Part shown: piece after piece, positions 27,798-35,586 of the stretch
Layout: each line of letters opens with the position of its first letter
Numbering within the stretch: position 1 is the first letter of the stretch
Source: Cyclobacteriaceae bacterium
GTDB lineage: Bacteria > Bacteroidota > Bacteroidia > Cytophagales > Cyclobacteriaceae
Direction: 5' to 3'
DNA length: 64,000 nt
NCBI GenBank assembly: GCA_028278225.1
Contig: JANQEU010000045.1
Location: 298,683 to 362,682, forward strand
Made by a program: the position numbers and the translations under genes
The notes under the pieces: model-generated
What the model saw: only the letters and a program-made list of their open reading frames with translations
Databases searched by the model: none
Told to the model about the DNA's origin: nothing

Positions 27798-28383
27798 TCC
27801 ACCGGATATCCGATTGCTGCATTATTTCTTTTAGTTTTTCCATACATCGTCTTTTTTGATTTTTGACAACGGAAGCGTTTTTGTACCCCATGCCGGAAGC
27901 AATTGATTCAAGGGACTGGCGCTGATAGTAAAACCGGATCAGCAGGTCCCTGCATGGGTCTTTCAATTGCCGAATCTCAGATTTCAATCGCTGAAAATAC
28001 GATTCGGAAACACCGACTTGTGTGTTCTCGTTCAAAAAGATCAAATGTTCCATGAGGTCGGATTCGTGTTTTTCCACCATTGCGGACCGGTTAAACTGTT
28101 TGAACACCAGGTTTTTGCCGATTCCGTATAAGTAGGTCCGTAATCCGCTTGAAATATTATCCAGTTTTTTTGCAACGATATTTTCATAAAGCACTAAAAC
28201 GGCCTCCTGATATATGTCTGTTAAGTTTTCATTTTCAAGCTTATAATTCTTGATCAGAAACTTCAGGAAATACGGTCTTTCGGAGAGGTAGAACGACTTA
28301 AACAGCTCCTTATCTCCTCTTTTTACAGATTCGATAATCTGGAGATCGATATTTTGAATCCGTCCTGCTATCCTTCCTGACAT
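27787..28383 (-). CDS. ECF-type RNA polymerase sigma factor
   Basis: The 198-residue protein has a sigma-70 region 2 (~30-95: LTDIYQEAVLVLYENI, TYLYGIGKNLVFKQF) and region 4 (~135-190: RDLLIRFYYQRQSLESIASG, then KNQKRRCMEKLKEIM). It is the typical size of an ECF factor. It leads the two-gene operon with the TPR anti-sigma. Its start at 28383 lies next to an inverted 11-bp repeat that is also present in front of the divergent SUMF1 gene, pointing to autoregulation and a shared promoter element. Group assignment cannot be made by eye. Confidence 0.88.
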   Translation of the reverse strand: MSGRIAGRIQNIDLQIIESVKRGDKELFKSFYLSERPYFLKFLIKNYKLENENLTDIYQEAVLVLYENIVAKKLDNISSGLRTYLYGIGKNLVFKQFNRSAMVEKHESDLMEHLIFLNENTQVGVSESYFQRLKSEIRQLKDPCRDLLIRFYYQRQSLESIASGMGYKNASVVKNQKRRCMEKLKEIMQQSDIRWNDE

Positions 28384-28399
28384 TAGTGCGGTTGAGTGG

Positions 28400-28461
28400 A
28401 AAAGGTATACGCCCTGTCCGAATTCTAACTGTACGGATAGTAAAGCATATGTATACCTTTT
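28400..28461. promoter_or_regulatory. Divergent regulatory region with matched AAAAGGTATAC/GTATACCTTTT motifs
   Basis: The 126-bp gap between the sigma gene (minus) and the SUMF1 gene (plus) contains AAAAGGTATAC at 28400-28410 and its exact reverse complement at 28451-28461. Read in the direction of each gene both are GTATACCTTTT, 16 bases and 48 bases before the start codons. A related copy (ATACCTTTT) precedes the M43 protease gene. This could be the sigma factor's recognition sequence or an operator. Confidence 0.45.
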
Positions 28462-28509
28462 GAATGGTACGGTACTAATCTATTAAAATGTCACCATAAA
28501 TCTCAAATC

Positions 28510-29991
28510 ATGAAAAAGATACCTTTTCTGGTTTTACTAATCGGCCTCTTCCAAACAAGCGCTAATAATCTCACTATTTCAAATGTTTCACTAACGGGTC
28601 AGGATGCGGCGAACGACTTTACCTTAGTCGAATTTGATCTTAGCTGGGACAACTCATGGCGACTGGGCAGCCGGAGGGACGCTGCGTGGATCTTTGTGAA
28701 ATATAAAATAGGAGGCGTCTGGAAACATGCCACGATCAACTATGTAGACGGCACCGCATCGAATGATGGCCACACTCAACCATCGGGGAGTACGGTTGAA
28801 ACGCCTTCCGACGGAATGGGGGTATTTATTTACAGGGATGCCGATGGGAATGGCACCAATAGTTTTACCGGGATCCAACTCCGCTGGAATTATGGTACGG
28901 ATGGTGTAATGGATGATGACATTGTGGACGTTCAGGTCTTTGGGGTTGAAATGGTGTATGTGCCAACAGGTTCCTTTGCGGCCGGGAGCGGAGGTACGGG
29001 TGTGAACGAATTCACCCTGACTACCATTAATACGGGATTGGCAACTACAACACCTGCCGGGAGCGGCAGTCATGGCGGCCAGGCAGGTGGATACCCCACA
29101 GGTCAGACATCTCCGAATAATGATTCCTGGCCAAATGGATACAATGCTTTCTACTGTATGAAGTACGAAATGAGCCAGGACCAGTACGCTGCTTTTCTCA
29201 ATACATTGACACGAACTCAACAAAACACCCGGACGGGAACGGATGTAAGCACAGATGCGATTACCAATGTCTATGTAATGCCAAATACTGCAAGTGTATC
29301 TTTCAGAAACGCTATTTCATGCCCTTCCAGCGGTAATGGTACGGTTTCGCCTATCACCTTTAGCACTGCGACACCTGATCTTGCATGTAATTATATTAAC
29401 TGGGACGATGGCGTGGCTTATGCGGACTGGGCGGGGCTCAGGCCATTCACCGAACTGGAATTTGAAAAGGCCTGCCGTGGTACCGCCACACCGGTAGCTG
29501 ATGAATACCCCTGGGGGACGATAAACCTCCATACCACCTTATACACGCTCGCAAATGCGGGCACCAGCAGTGAGTCCATTTCAAACATGGGTGTTGGCAT
29601 TGGCAATGCCAGCTACAATACCATCAACCCCAGCCCCAATGGTCCGATCAGGTGCGGTATAATGGCTGCGAGCGCAACGAATAATACGCGCGAAGAAACA
29701 GGAGCTACCTACTATGGCATTATGGAAATGGGTGGCAACATCGAAGAACGTGTCATTTCCATTGGGATCTCGTCAGGCCGGGCATTCACAGGACTGCATG
29801 GAAATGGTACGCTTGATTCCTCCGGTGATGCTAATGTTACGAACTGGCCCTCTTCGACCAATGGCCTGCGTGGAGGTTCTTATCAACACCAAGAGAGTAA
29901 TATGAGGACTTCCGATCGTATTTACGCATCCGCATCAAATAGTAACCGTGCTGCTTTTATGACCTTTCGACTGGCCAGAACAGCTCCCTGA
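28510..29991 (+). CDS. Secreted SUMF1 (formylglycine-generating enzyme-fold) protein
   Basis: The 493-residue protein has a signal peptide (MKKIPFLVLLIGLFQTSA) and an N-terminal ~120-residue beta-rich domain (FDLSWDNSWRLGSRRDAAWI). A SUMF1-type domain follows from ~residue 150 (VEMVYVPTGSFAAGS, YCMKYEMSQDQYAAFLN, YADWAGLRPFTELEFEKACRG, and the closing GLRGGSYQ and FRLAR). The two cysteines used by true formylglycine-generating enzymes are not obvious, so it may be a binding or structural relative of the fold. It is divergent from the ECF sigma operon and followed 2 bases later by a T9SS surface-protein gene, suggesting co-expression. Confidence 0.87.
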   Translation: MKKIPFLVLLIGLFQTSANNLTISNVSLTGQDAANDFTLVEFDLSWDNSWRLGSRRDAAWIFVKYKIGGVWKHATINYVDGTASNDGHTQPSGSTVETPSDGMGVFIYRDADGNGTNSFTGIQLRWNYGTDGVMDDDIVDVQVFGVEMVYVPTGSFAAGSGGTGVNEFTLTTINTGLATTTPAGSGSHGGQAGGYPTGQTSPNNDSWPNGYNAFYCMKYEMSQDQYAAFLNTLTRTQQNTRTGTDVSTDAITNVYVMPNTASVSFRNAISCPSSGNGTVSPITFSTATPDLACNYINWDDGVAYADWAGLRPFTELEFEKACRGTATPVADEYPWGTINLHTTLYTLANAGTSSESISNMGVGIGNASYNTINPSPNGPIRCGIMAASATNNTREETGATYYGIMEMGGNIEERVISIGISSGRAFTGLHGNGTLDSSGDANVTNWPSSTNGLRGGSYQHQESNMRTSDRIYASASNSNRAAFMTFRLARTAP

Positions 29992-29993
29992 CA

Positions 29994-32549
29994 GTGAATA
30001 ACTGGCTGTTTCGGATTCTGGTGATTTTCTCTGCGCTTTTACCTGTTGGTCTTAATGCACAGTACAACGGCGGATCGGGTGACGGGTCGGGAAATATTGT
30101 GATGACACCATCATTTCTGGATGGAACGGACCCGGTCATTTTCTATACAGGTGCGGCCGGAGATGGATCGTATTCGGTCACCTCCGGATTACTGTTTATA
30201 TCCGGAACTGATCCCGTGATCCTTTTTTCAGGAGGCTCTGACGATGGATTTGGCAGTCAGCTTTCGGCAAGCGGTCTGCTGAATGGAACCGGCATCGATA
30301 TCCTTTTTTCGGGTGGTATCGGAGACGGAACAGACGGTCAGATCATGGCTGCAAACAGATTCCTTGATGGGTCAAATCCTGATTTTTTGTTTGCGGGTGG
30401 AAATGCAGATGGGTCTGGTCAGTTTCAAGCCAGGCAGTTGTTTCTGGACAATAGCGATCCCTCAATCCTTTTTTCGGGAGGTATATCTGATGGTCAGGAT
30501 CATTCTTTATCAGATAATTTTCTGCTTAATGGCACTATCCCGGAGTTTGTTTTCAGTGGCGGAAGTGCGGATGGTTCAGCCTATTCGGGCATTGAACAAT
30601 TACTGCTCAATAATGGAGATCCTTCCGTTATTTTTTCCGGTGGCGCTGAAGATGGTTCCGGGCAACTGGCATCTCTCTTCAGATTGCTGGATGGCGCCAG
30701 TCCAACCTTTGTCTTCACCGGAAGTGAGGGGAACGGATCGGCTCAGCTGCCGATCGTACAGGTTTTGCTCGATAACGGAGATCCTTCCGTTCTTTTCGCC
30801 GGAGGGAATGCGGACGGATCGGGGGGAACAGGTTCTTCTTTCGTTCTGCTTGATGGCATCAGCCCCGCATTCATCTTTGCCGGAGGTGAAGGAGATGGTG
30901 TTGATGACTCGGGAGAGGCGTTGATAACATTAAATAACACGCATCGTCCGGGATCCGGAACAGCCATTCAATTCAACGGAACCGATCAATACGTCAATGT
31001 CGGGGATGACACCAGTCTTGATCTAACCGATGGCACTATCGAGTTTTGGTTCAAACCAGGCTGGGTAGCGGGATCATTGGGTTATACACCTGTTGTCGTT
31101 TCCAAGTGGACAAGTGTTGGACCCAAGAGAAGATACAGCATAGTTGTGAATGACAATCTGGATGGAATAGGGTTGCGGAACGGCTCCTCCTTCGGTACGG
31201 TGTCATATGCTTTTGAGCAAGGGGAATGGTATCATGTGGCTTTCAGGGATAATGGATCCGATACGCGGGTATTTGTGAATGGGGTTGGGCAGGGTTTTAC
31301 GGGAAATGCCTTTAATACAGATACCGGAGCTCCATTCAATATTGGATCCAATAACGGATCCAATCCTTTTCCGGGTGAAATCGATGAAGTAAGAGTATGG
31401 AGTTCCGTACTCACTCTGCCAAACCTCAGGGGTTGGATGAATAAGAAAGTAACAAGTGATCATCCGGATTATGCTAACCTGGAGGGGTATTGGCGATTTG
31501 ATGAAGGAAATGGATCAGCCACAAAGAACCGGGCGGGAGGCTATGACGGCACGTTGATGAATAGTCCTGCCTGGACTACATCAGGTGCAATGATCGGTGA
31601 TGAATCTACCTATGATTTCGCCTCTCCAACGTCCCTTTCCCTGAATGTTACAAATGCAGGGCAACTGACGGTGGATATTACCGGGGGGAGCGCCGACGGG
31701 ATACAGATCTACTACATAGGAGAGGCCCCGGCGGATGTAACGCCTCCTTCGGGCTTTAACAACCTGGACAGTAAATATTTTGGTGTTTTTATTGCCGGCA
31801 CCAATCCGGTTTATACGGTGACCTATGATTATTCGGGAAATACTGAAGTAAATGATGAAAATGCTATTCAGCTGGCTTTCAGGTCCGATAACTCCGACAC
31901 CTGGTCCGATCTTGACGGGACTGTCAATACAAGTGCCAACACGATCACCAAAACCGGATTGTCCGGAACGGAGTTTATATTGGGAGGTACCTCCGAAGCG
32001 GCCCTTCCCGTTACACTTCTTGCTTTCACAGCAGAAAAGGTAAGACCTGATAAGGTTTTGCTCCACTGGAGGACAGCCTCAGAGATCAATAATGATCTCT
32101 TTCAGGTGGACCATTCCATGGATGGACTGGTTTTCCAGGAATTGGTCAAAGTGAAGGGGAATGGGAATAGTACCGAACAAAAAGAATACTCATTCATGCA
32201 TGAGCTTCCTGTACCCGGGATCAATTATTATCAGCTTAGCCAATTGGACTTTGACGGGGGTGCGGAGGTACTGAAAATAATATCGATTGATGTAATCATC
32301 CCCAAAAAGCCTTCTTCCGTCTATCCCAATCCGGTAGGGTCAGTGTTGCATGTCTTGGTCCAAAGCGATGTTACCGAAGAATTGGCTTTCGAACTCATTG
32401 ATATCAGGGGTAGAAAATACGATCTTCAACCAATAGATCGTCAAAGTTCGGTGTACGTCTTTCGACTCAATAATATCATTCCTGGAATTTACACCCTGGT
32501 TATCAACAAGGTCAACGATGTAGTTTATCACAAACTGCTTGTGAGGTAG
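29994..32549 (+). CDS. T9SS-secreted protein with ~11 glycine/aspartate-rich repeats and a LamG domain
   Basis: The 851-residue precursor begins at a GTG and has a signal peptide (LFRILVIFSALLPVGLNAQ). Residues ~24-305 hold about eleven degenerate repeats of 27-28 residues, each opening with F(S/A)GGxxDGS and closing with LL(D/N)GxxPxF. A LamG/concanavalin-like domain follows (~315-480: AIQFNGTDQYVNVGDDTSLD, EIDEVRVWSSVL, YWRFDEGNGSATKNRAG). The C-terminus (~770-851: SVYPNPVGSVLHVL, PGIYTLVIN, YHKLLVR) is a type A sorting domain for the type IX system. It probably forms a surface or released adhesin-like protein. It follows the SUMF1 gene with only 2 bases between. Confidence 0.88.
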   Translation: MNNWLFRILVIFSALLPVGLNAQYNGGSGDGSGNIVMTPSFLDGTDPVIFYTGAAGDGSYSVTSGLLFISGTDPVILFSGGSDDGFGSQLSASGLLNGTGIDILFSGGIGDGTDGQIMAANRFLDGSNPDFLFAGGNADGSGQFQARQLFLDNSDPSILFSGGISDGQDHSLSDNFLLNGTIPEFVFSGGSADGSAYSGIEQLLLNNGDPSVIFSGGAEDGSGQLASLFRLLDGASPTFVFTGSEGNGSAQLPIVQVLLDNGDPSVLFAGGNADGSGGTGSSFVLLDGISPAFIFAGGEGDGVDDSGEALITLNNTHRPGSGTAIQFNGTDQYVNVGDDTSLDLTDGTIEFWFKPGWVAGSLGYTPVVVSKWTSVGPKRRYSIVVNDNLDGIGLRNGSSFGTVSYAFEQGEWYHVAFRDNGSDTRVFVNGVGQGFTGNAFNTDTGAPFNIGSNNGSNPFPGEIDEVRVWSSVLTLPNLRGWMNKKVTSDHPDYANLEGYWRFDEGNGSATKNRAGGYDGTLMNSPAWTTSGAMIGDESTYDFASPTSLSLNVTNAGQLTVDITGGSADGIQIYYIGEAPADVTPPSGFNNLDSKYFGVFIAGTNPVYTVTYDYSGNTEVNDENAIQLAFRSDNSDTWSDLDGTVNTSANTITKTGLSGTEFILGGTSEAALPVTLLAFTAEKVRPDKVLLHWRTASEINNDLFQVDHSMDGLVFQELVKVKGNGNSTEQKEYSFMHELPVPGINYYQLSQLDFDGGAEVLKIISIDVIIPKKPSSVYPNPVGSVLHVLVQSDVTEELAFELIDIRGRKYDLQPIDRQSSVYVFRLNNIIPGIYTLVINKVNDVVYHKLLVR
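30060..30930 (+). repeat. Degenerate in-frame tandem repeats, ~81-84 bp unit
   Basis: Within the T9SS protein gene, units encode F-S/A-G-G-x-x-D-G-S and then L-L-D/N-G-x-x-P-x-F about every 27-28 codons, for around eleven copies. The DNA copies have diverged. The Asp/Gly pattern suggests ion-binding turns, but no known repeat family is claimed. Confidence 0.75.
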
Positions 32550-32605
32550 ATCAAAACAGGGAGATATTGTGAACTGCGTAAATTTTTACCAAAAGTAGTT
32601 CCGGG

Positions 32606-32851
32606 TTATTTTTTAACCTTCCTTACTTTTTGATTTCCGGTGATCGCGTCGATCATCTTGATGTAGCTGACGCGCTTACCGGATTCGAGGGAAACATAGA
32701 AATACTGGAGACCTTCAAGTTCTATTTTGCATTTGCTCAGGTCATACCTCAGAGACAATACCACATCTCCTTCATTGAGAGGCTGGTCATTAAGATCCAT
32801 TAACTGGGGCGGAGCTTTCTCCTTAGGTTTCTTTTTTAGAAATCCAAACAT
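32606..32851 (-). CDS. Small hypothetical protein
   Basis: The 81-residue protein begins MFGFLKKKPKEKAPPQLMDLNDQPL and continues as a strongly patterned sequence of strand-like segments (VVLSLRYDLSKCKIEL, YFYVSLESGKRVSYIKMID). The charged start followed by a compact beta domain looks like a real coding sequence and not a shadow. No family is recognised. It is convergent with the T9SS protein gene. Its neighbourhood, the hydrogenase promoter region, gives no clear hint. Confidence 0.6.
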   Translation of the reverse strand: MFGFLKKKPKEKAPPQLMDLNDQPLNEGDVVLSLRYDLSKCKIELEGLQYFYVSLESGKRVSYIKMIDAITGNQKVRKVKK

Positions 32852-32964
32852 CTACCGGAATGCTACTTTGCCTGCAATACTACATTTTATTGTTTTCACC
32901 ACAAAAAAGTGTGGGAATTGAAGATAGAATTCCAATTGTTTAATACTTTTCAGTCAGTTGATTT

Positions 32965-32978
32965 TTGATGTAAATCAG
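32965..32978. promoter_or_regulatory. Crp/Fnr-family binding site, candidate
   Basis: TTGATGTAAATCAG matches the Fnr consensus TTGATnnnnATCAA at 9 of 10 fixed positions. It lies 271 bases before the first hydrogenase gene. The same form, TTGATTCATATCAG, is found at 49662-49675, upstream of a usp gene. Binding by an Fnr-type regulator under low oxygen is inferred. Confidence 0.55.
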
Positions 32979-32993
32979 CTTTTTTGAGTGACA

Positions 32994-33015
32994 TTTGTCA
33001 GACCTGACTGACAAA
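32994..33015. promoter_or_regulatory. Inverted repeat TTTGTCAG-N6-CTGACAAA
   Basis: Perfect 8-bp arms surround a 6-base loop (ACCTGA), starting 15 bases downstream of the Crp/Fnr-like box. It may be an operator for a second regulator or, less likely, a terminator of the upstream minus-strand region; no T-run follows on either strand. Confidence 0.4.
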
Positions 33016-33142
33016 AAACAGGGGCAATGAATCTTTTGACTTTGGATCACTTTTCAATACATAATATCAACACTAACATGAAGTAAAAATGTTATTCTGA
33101 CTTATTTGTAAAAAGCAGTTTTATCTTCTGTTGAGGACTGCT

Positions 33143-33180
33143 GACAGACACCTCAAAAAGTTGATTAATGTCACATCGAG
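33143..33180. repeat. Copy of dispersed intergenic repeat
   Basis: GACAGACACCTCAAAAAG (33143-33160) followed by TGTCACATCGAG (33169-33180) parallels, in the reverse orientation, the repeat units at 23824-23883 and 13520-13577. It is shorter and more diverged. Confidence 0.45.
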
Positions 33181-33249
33181 GCACCCTGTTTTATCATTTC
33201 TTTATTGGCTTTCACTCCGTAGATTCCCACCAGATAAAACATATAAGTC

Positions 33250-34254
33250 GTGGAAAACGGCATCCGAATAAGGCTTGAAAATTTCATTTCATTTCTTTCA
33301 AGTTATTCAAAGAAACACAATACTTATGCCCCCGTTCAAACCGATGAAACATTAGATTACGACTACATAAATGATCTTAATGCAGGGGCGGTTGTTCTGA
33401 ACGTTCCAAAGCCGGTGACGCCATTGAAACTTTTTTTCCTTCCGGTTAAAGAGAACGTGACCCTGGATGATCCACAGGAACCCGGAAGTCTTATTGTTGG
33501 TGTTCCCTCCTGCGACCTGAACGCCCTGGATATTCTGGATGAGATCTATCTAAAGGAACCGTTTGTAGATCCTGTCTATCAAAAACGAAGGGCAAACACC
33601 ATTCTTATCGGTACGGACTGCTACGGGCACCAGGAGCATTGCCATTGTACCACTTACGGATCTAATCCCTATCCGGAAAGAAACTTTGATATTTCGTTGT
33701 CGGCTTTTGCCGATCATCTGTATCTCATCCCGGCATCAGAAAAGGGTAGTAACCTGATCGATGAGATGAAAGGGACGGTCAGCGATTTTGAGGAACTGAC
33801 GGAGCTGCCTAATGGCATTACCAGCAGGAGGGAAAGTGCGGTTACAGAGCTGCAAAAACTGAATAGCAAACTTCCTGATTATGAGAGAACAGGAGAATTG
33901 ATCCGAAATGTCAACAATGGAATTTGGGATAAGTATTCCCGTGGTTGTGTCTCATGTGGAGGTTGTGCGACCATTTGCCCGACTTGCAGCTGCTTCCTGC
34001 TGATAGACAAACCGGGATTTGAGAAGGTGAGACAGATGGATGCCTGTCAATACCCCGGGTTTGCCAGGGTGGCGGGTGGCGAAGATCCGCTCCATATAAG
34101 ATCAGACAGGTTCAGGAACAGGTACATGTGTAAGTATGTTTGGAAGCCGCAGAAATTCGAGGCTGTTGCCTGTACAGGTTGCGGGCGTTGCATTGAGACC
34201 TGTATTGCTGAAATTAACAAAAATGAGATGTTCGCAGAACTAGCTGAAACGTAA
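33250..34254 (+). CDS. Sulfhydrogenase beta-like iron-sulfur subunit of the hydrogenase complex
   Basis: The 334-residue protein matches the beta subunit of soluble sulfhydrogenases and AsrA-type sulfite reductases. It has an N-terminal domain with VGVPSCDLNALDILD and GTDCYGHQEHCHC cysteine segments, then two ferredoxin-type clusters near the C-terminus: CVSCGGCATICPTC and CTGCGRCIETC. It would pass electrons between the flavoprotein encoded next (34255) and the hydrogenase core. The GTG at 33250 is the only start between an in-frame TAA at 33244 and the conserved region. The stop abuts the next ATG. This gene heads a 17-gene operon. Confidence 0.87.
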   Translation: MENGIRIRLENFISFLSSYSKKHNTYAPVQTDETLDYDYINDLNAGAVVLNVPKPVTPLKLFFLPVKENVTLDDPQEPGSLIVGVPSCDLNALDILDEIYLKEPFVDPVYQKRRANTILIGTDCYGHQEHCHCTTYGSNPYPERNFDISLSAFADHLYLIPASEKGSNLIDEMKGTVSDFEELTELPNGITSRRESAVTELQKLNSKLPDYERTGELIRNVNNGIWDKYSRGCVSCGGCATICPTCSCFLLIDKPGFEKVRQMDACQYPGFARVAGGEDPLHIRSDRFRNRYMCKYVWKPQKFEAVACTGCGRCIETCIAEINKNEMFAELAET

Positions 34255-35085
34255 ATGCAAGTTTCGAATAATAACAATATATACCGGCCGCTTAAGGCGG
34301 AAGTTACAGACATCATCGACGAATCCCCACTGATCAAAACATTTGTATTAAAACCGGAACATGACTTTTCGTTCAGGACCGGTGAGTTCATTGAGCTGAC
34401 TGTGGATGGAGTAGGGGAAGCGCCTTTTACGCCATCTTCCTCGCCGCTGAAAAAAGATGAGTTGGAGGTGACGATCATGAAGACCGGTTATGTCACTGAT
34501 ATTCTGCACAACATAGACACCGGTTTTACATTAGGCATAAGAGGGCCATACGGGCGAGGATATCCTTTGGATAAATTATATGGTAAGGAAGTGATCATAA
34601 TAAGTGGCGGGTGTGGCTTTGCCCCGATACGGTCACTGATGCTCAACATGATCGCCGAGAAAGAGAAGTTTAAAAAAGTGACTTTATGCTATGGGGCGAA
34701 AACGCCGGAGGAATGTATATATAAACCATTTGTAAATGAAGTCCGGCAGGTTCAGGGGTTTGATGTATTCCGCAGTGTGGACCATAAAGATGACTCCTGG
34801 GACGAATATGAGGGGGTTGTTACGGGTTTACTGGACACATTGACCTTTAACCTGGAAGATACGGTGGCAGTTGTCTGCGGCCCCCCGGTCATGATGAAGT
34901 ACGGAACTTACAAGTTGATTGAGATGGGATTCAGGGACGAGGACATCTATCTGTCCATGGAAAAGAATATGTCATGTGGCTGTGGAAAATGCGGACATTG
35001 TATGATGGGAGAATACTTTGTATGTAAGGACGGTCCCGTGTTCAGCTATGATGAGATCAAGCATTTACCTGATATCTGGAATTAA
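34255..35085 (+). CDS. Sulfhydrogenase gamma-like FAD/NAD(P) oxidoreductase subunit
   Basis: The 276-residue protein is a ferredoxin-reductase-type flavoprotein. Residues ~12-100 form the FAD domain (ESPLIKTFVLKPE, TPSSSPLKKDELEVT, IRGPYGRGYPL). Residues ~105-235 form the NAD(P) domain (IISGGCGFAPIRSLMLN, CGPPVMMKYG). The C-terminus has a four-cysteine 2Fe-2S site (MSCGCGKCGHCMMG, then YFVCKDGP). In sulfhydrogenases and AsrB this subunit exchanges hydride with NAD(P)H. Adjacent to the beta subunit without any gap, it gives the membrane hydrogenase an NAD(P)-linked input/output. Which pyridine nucleotide is used cannot be read here. Confidence 0.88.
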   Translation: MQVSNNNNIYRPLKAEVTDIIDESPLIKTFVLKPEHDFSFRTGEFIELTVDGVGEAPFTPSSSPLKKDELEVTIMKTGYVTDILHNIDTGFTLGIRGPYGRGYPLDKLYGKEVIIISGGCGFAPIRSLMLNMIAEKEKFKKVTLCYGAKTPEECIYKPFVNEVRQVQGFDVFRSVDHKDDSWDEYEGVVTGLLDTLTFNLEDTVAVVCGPPVMMKYGTYKLIEMGFRDEDIYLSMEKNMSCGCGKCGHCMMGEYFVCKDGPVFSYDEIKHLPDIWN

Positions 35086-35096
35086 TCTGAAATATA

Positions 35097-35567
35097 ATGA
35101 GTCAGAAGCTACTTATTGATCTGATGAAATTGAGAGGGATGGATGACTCCCAGGTCCAGGCCATTGATACAACCCTGCTTGTGGAGGGTGAGTACAAGAC
35201 CATTAAAGAATTAGCAACGTTCAAATTCACATGCCGACGCTGCGCCGATGCACCTTGCGTGACAGTCTGTCCGGCAGATGCATTGGAGAAGGATGATGAC
35301 CAGATGGTTGTACGGTCGGTCAACCTGTGCATTCGTTGCAAATCATGTATTGTGATGTGCCCTTTCGGAACCATGACCCTTGACCTGTTCAAACCATCAG
35401 ACGGATATGGCGTCTATGACATTTCCGATGATGATGATATGAAGGCCTATGCCGACAAGTTCCCAAATGATGTAGTATCCGTCACGGACAGTGACGAGAA
35501 TCCGGAAGAGCACATACACAAACTGAACAGCAGAATATTGATCAGGGATATTGCATGGGATAGCTAG
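35097..35567 (+). CDS. Two-cluster 4Fe-4S polyferredoxin subunit
   Basis: The 156-residue soluble protein carries two 4Fe-4S sites in one ferredoxin domain: CRRCADAPCVTVCPADAL and CIRCKSCIVMCPFGTM. It resembles HycB/HydN/CooF-type electron carriers. A ~60-residue acidic C-terminal tail (DISDDDDMKAYADKF) follows. It probably bridges the beta/gamma module and the membrane-arm hydrogenase. Its start ATG lies 11 bases after the gamma gene. Confidence 0.87.
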   Translation: MSQKLLIDLMKLRGMDDSQVQAIDTTLLVEGEYKTIKELATFKFTCRRCADAPCVTVCPADALEKDDDQMVVRSVNLCIRCKSCIVMCPFGTMTLDLFKPSDGYGVYDISDDDDMKAYADKFPNDVVSVTDSDENPEEHIHKLNSRILIRDIAWDS

Positions 35568-35586
35568 CACTACTAAATAATTAGAG

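Larger units (their letters stand above)
32852..33249. other. Intergenic region upstream of the hydrogenase operon
   Basis: This 398-bp gap has no gene. It holds a Crp/Fnr-like box at 32965-32978, an 8-bp inverted repeat at 32994-33015 and a copy of the dispersed repeat (33143-33180). No sequence matching TAnnTTTG with a well-spaced -33 element was found, so the promoter was not placed. The first gene starts at a GTG at 33250, six bases after an in-frame stop. Confidence 0.5.

Noticed and set aside
24097..28383. Type III-E CRISPR-associated TPR-CHAT (Csx29) with CASP-sigma
   Set aside because: No CRISPR array, Cas7-11 or Csx30-like gene is in the window; the CHAT protein has a membrane helix.
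30060..30930. CRISPR-like or satellite repeats
   Set aside because: The period of ~82 bases is in frame, diverged, and encodes a consistent protein pattern.
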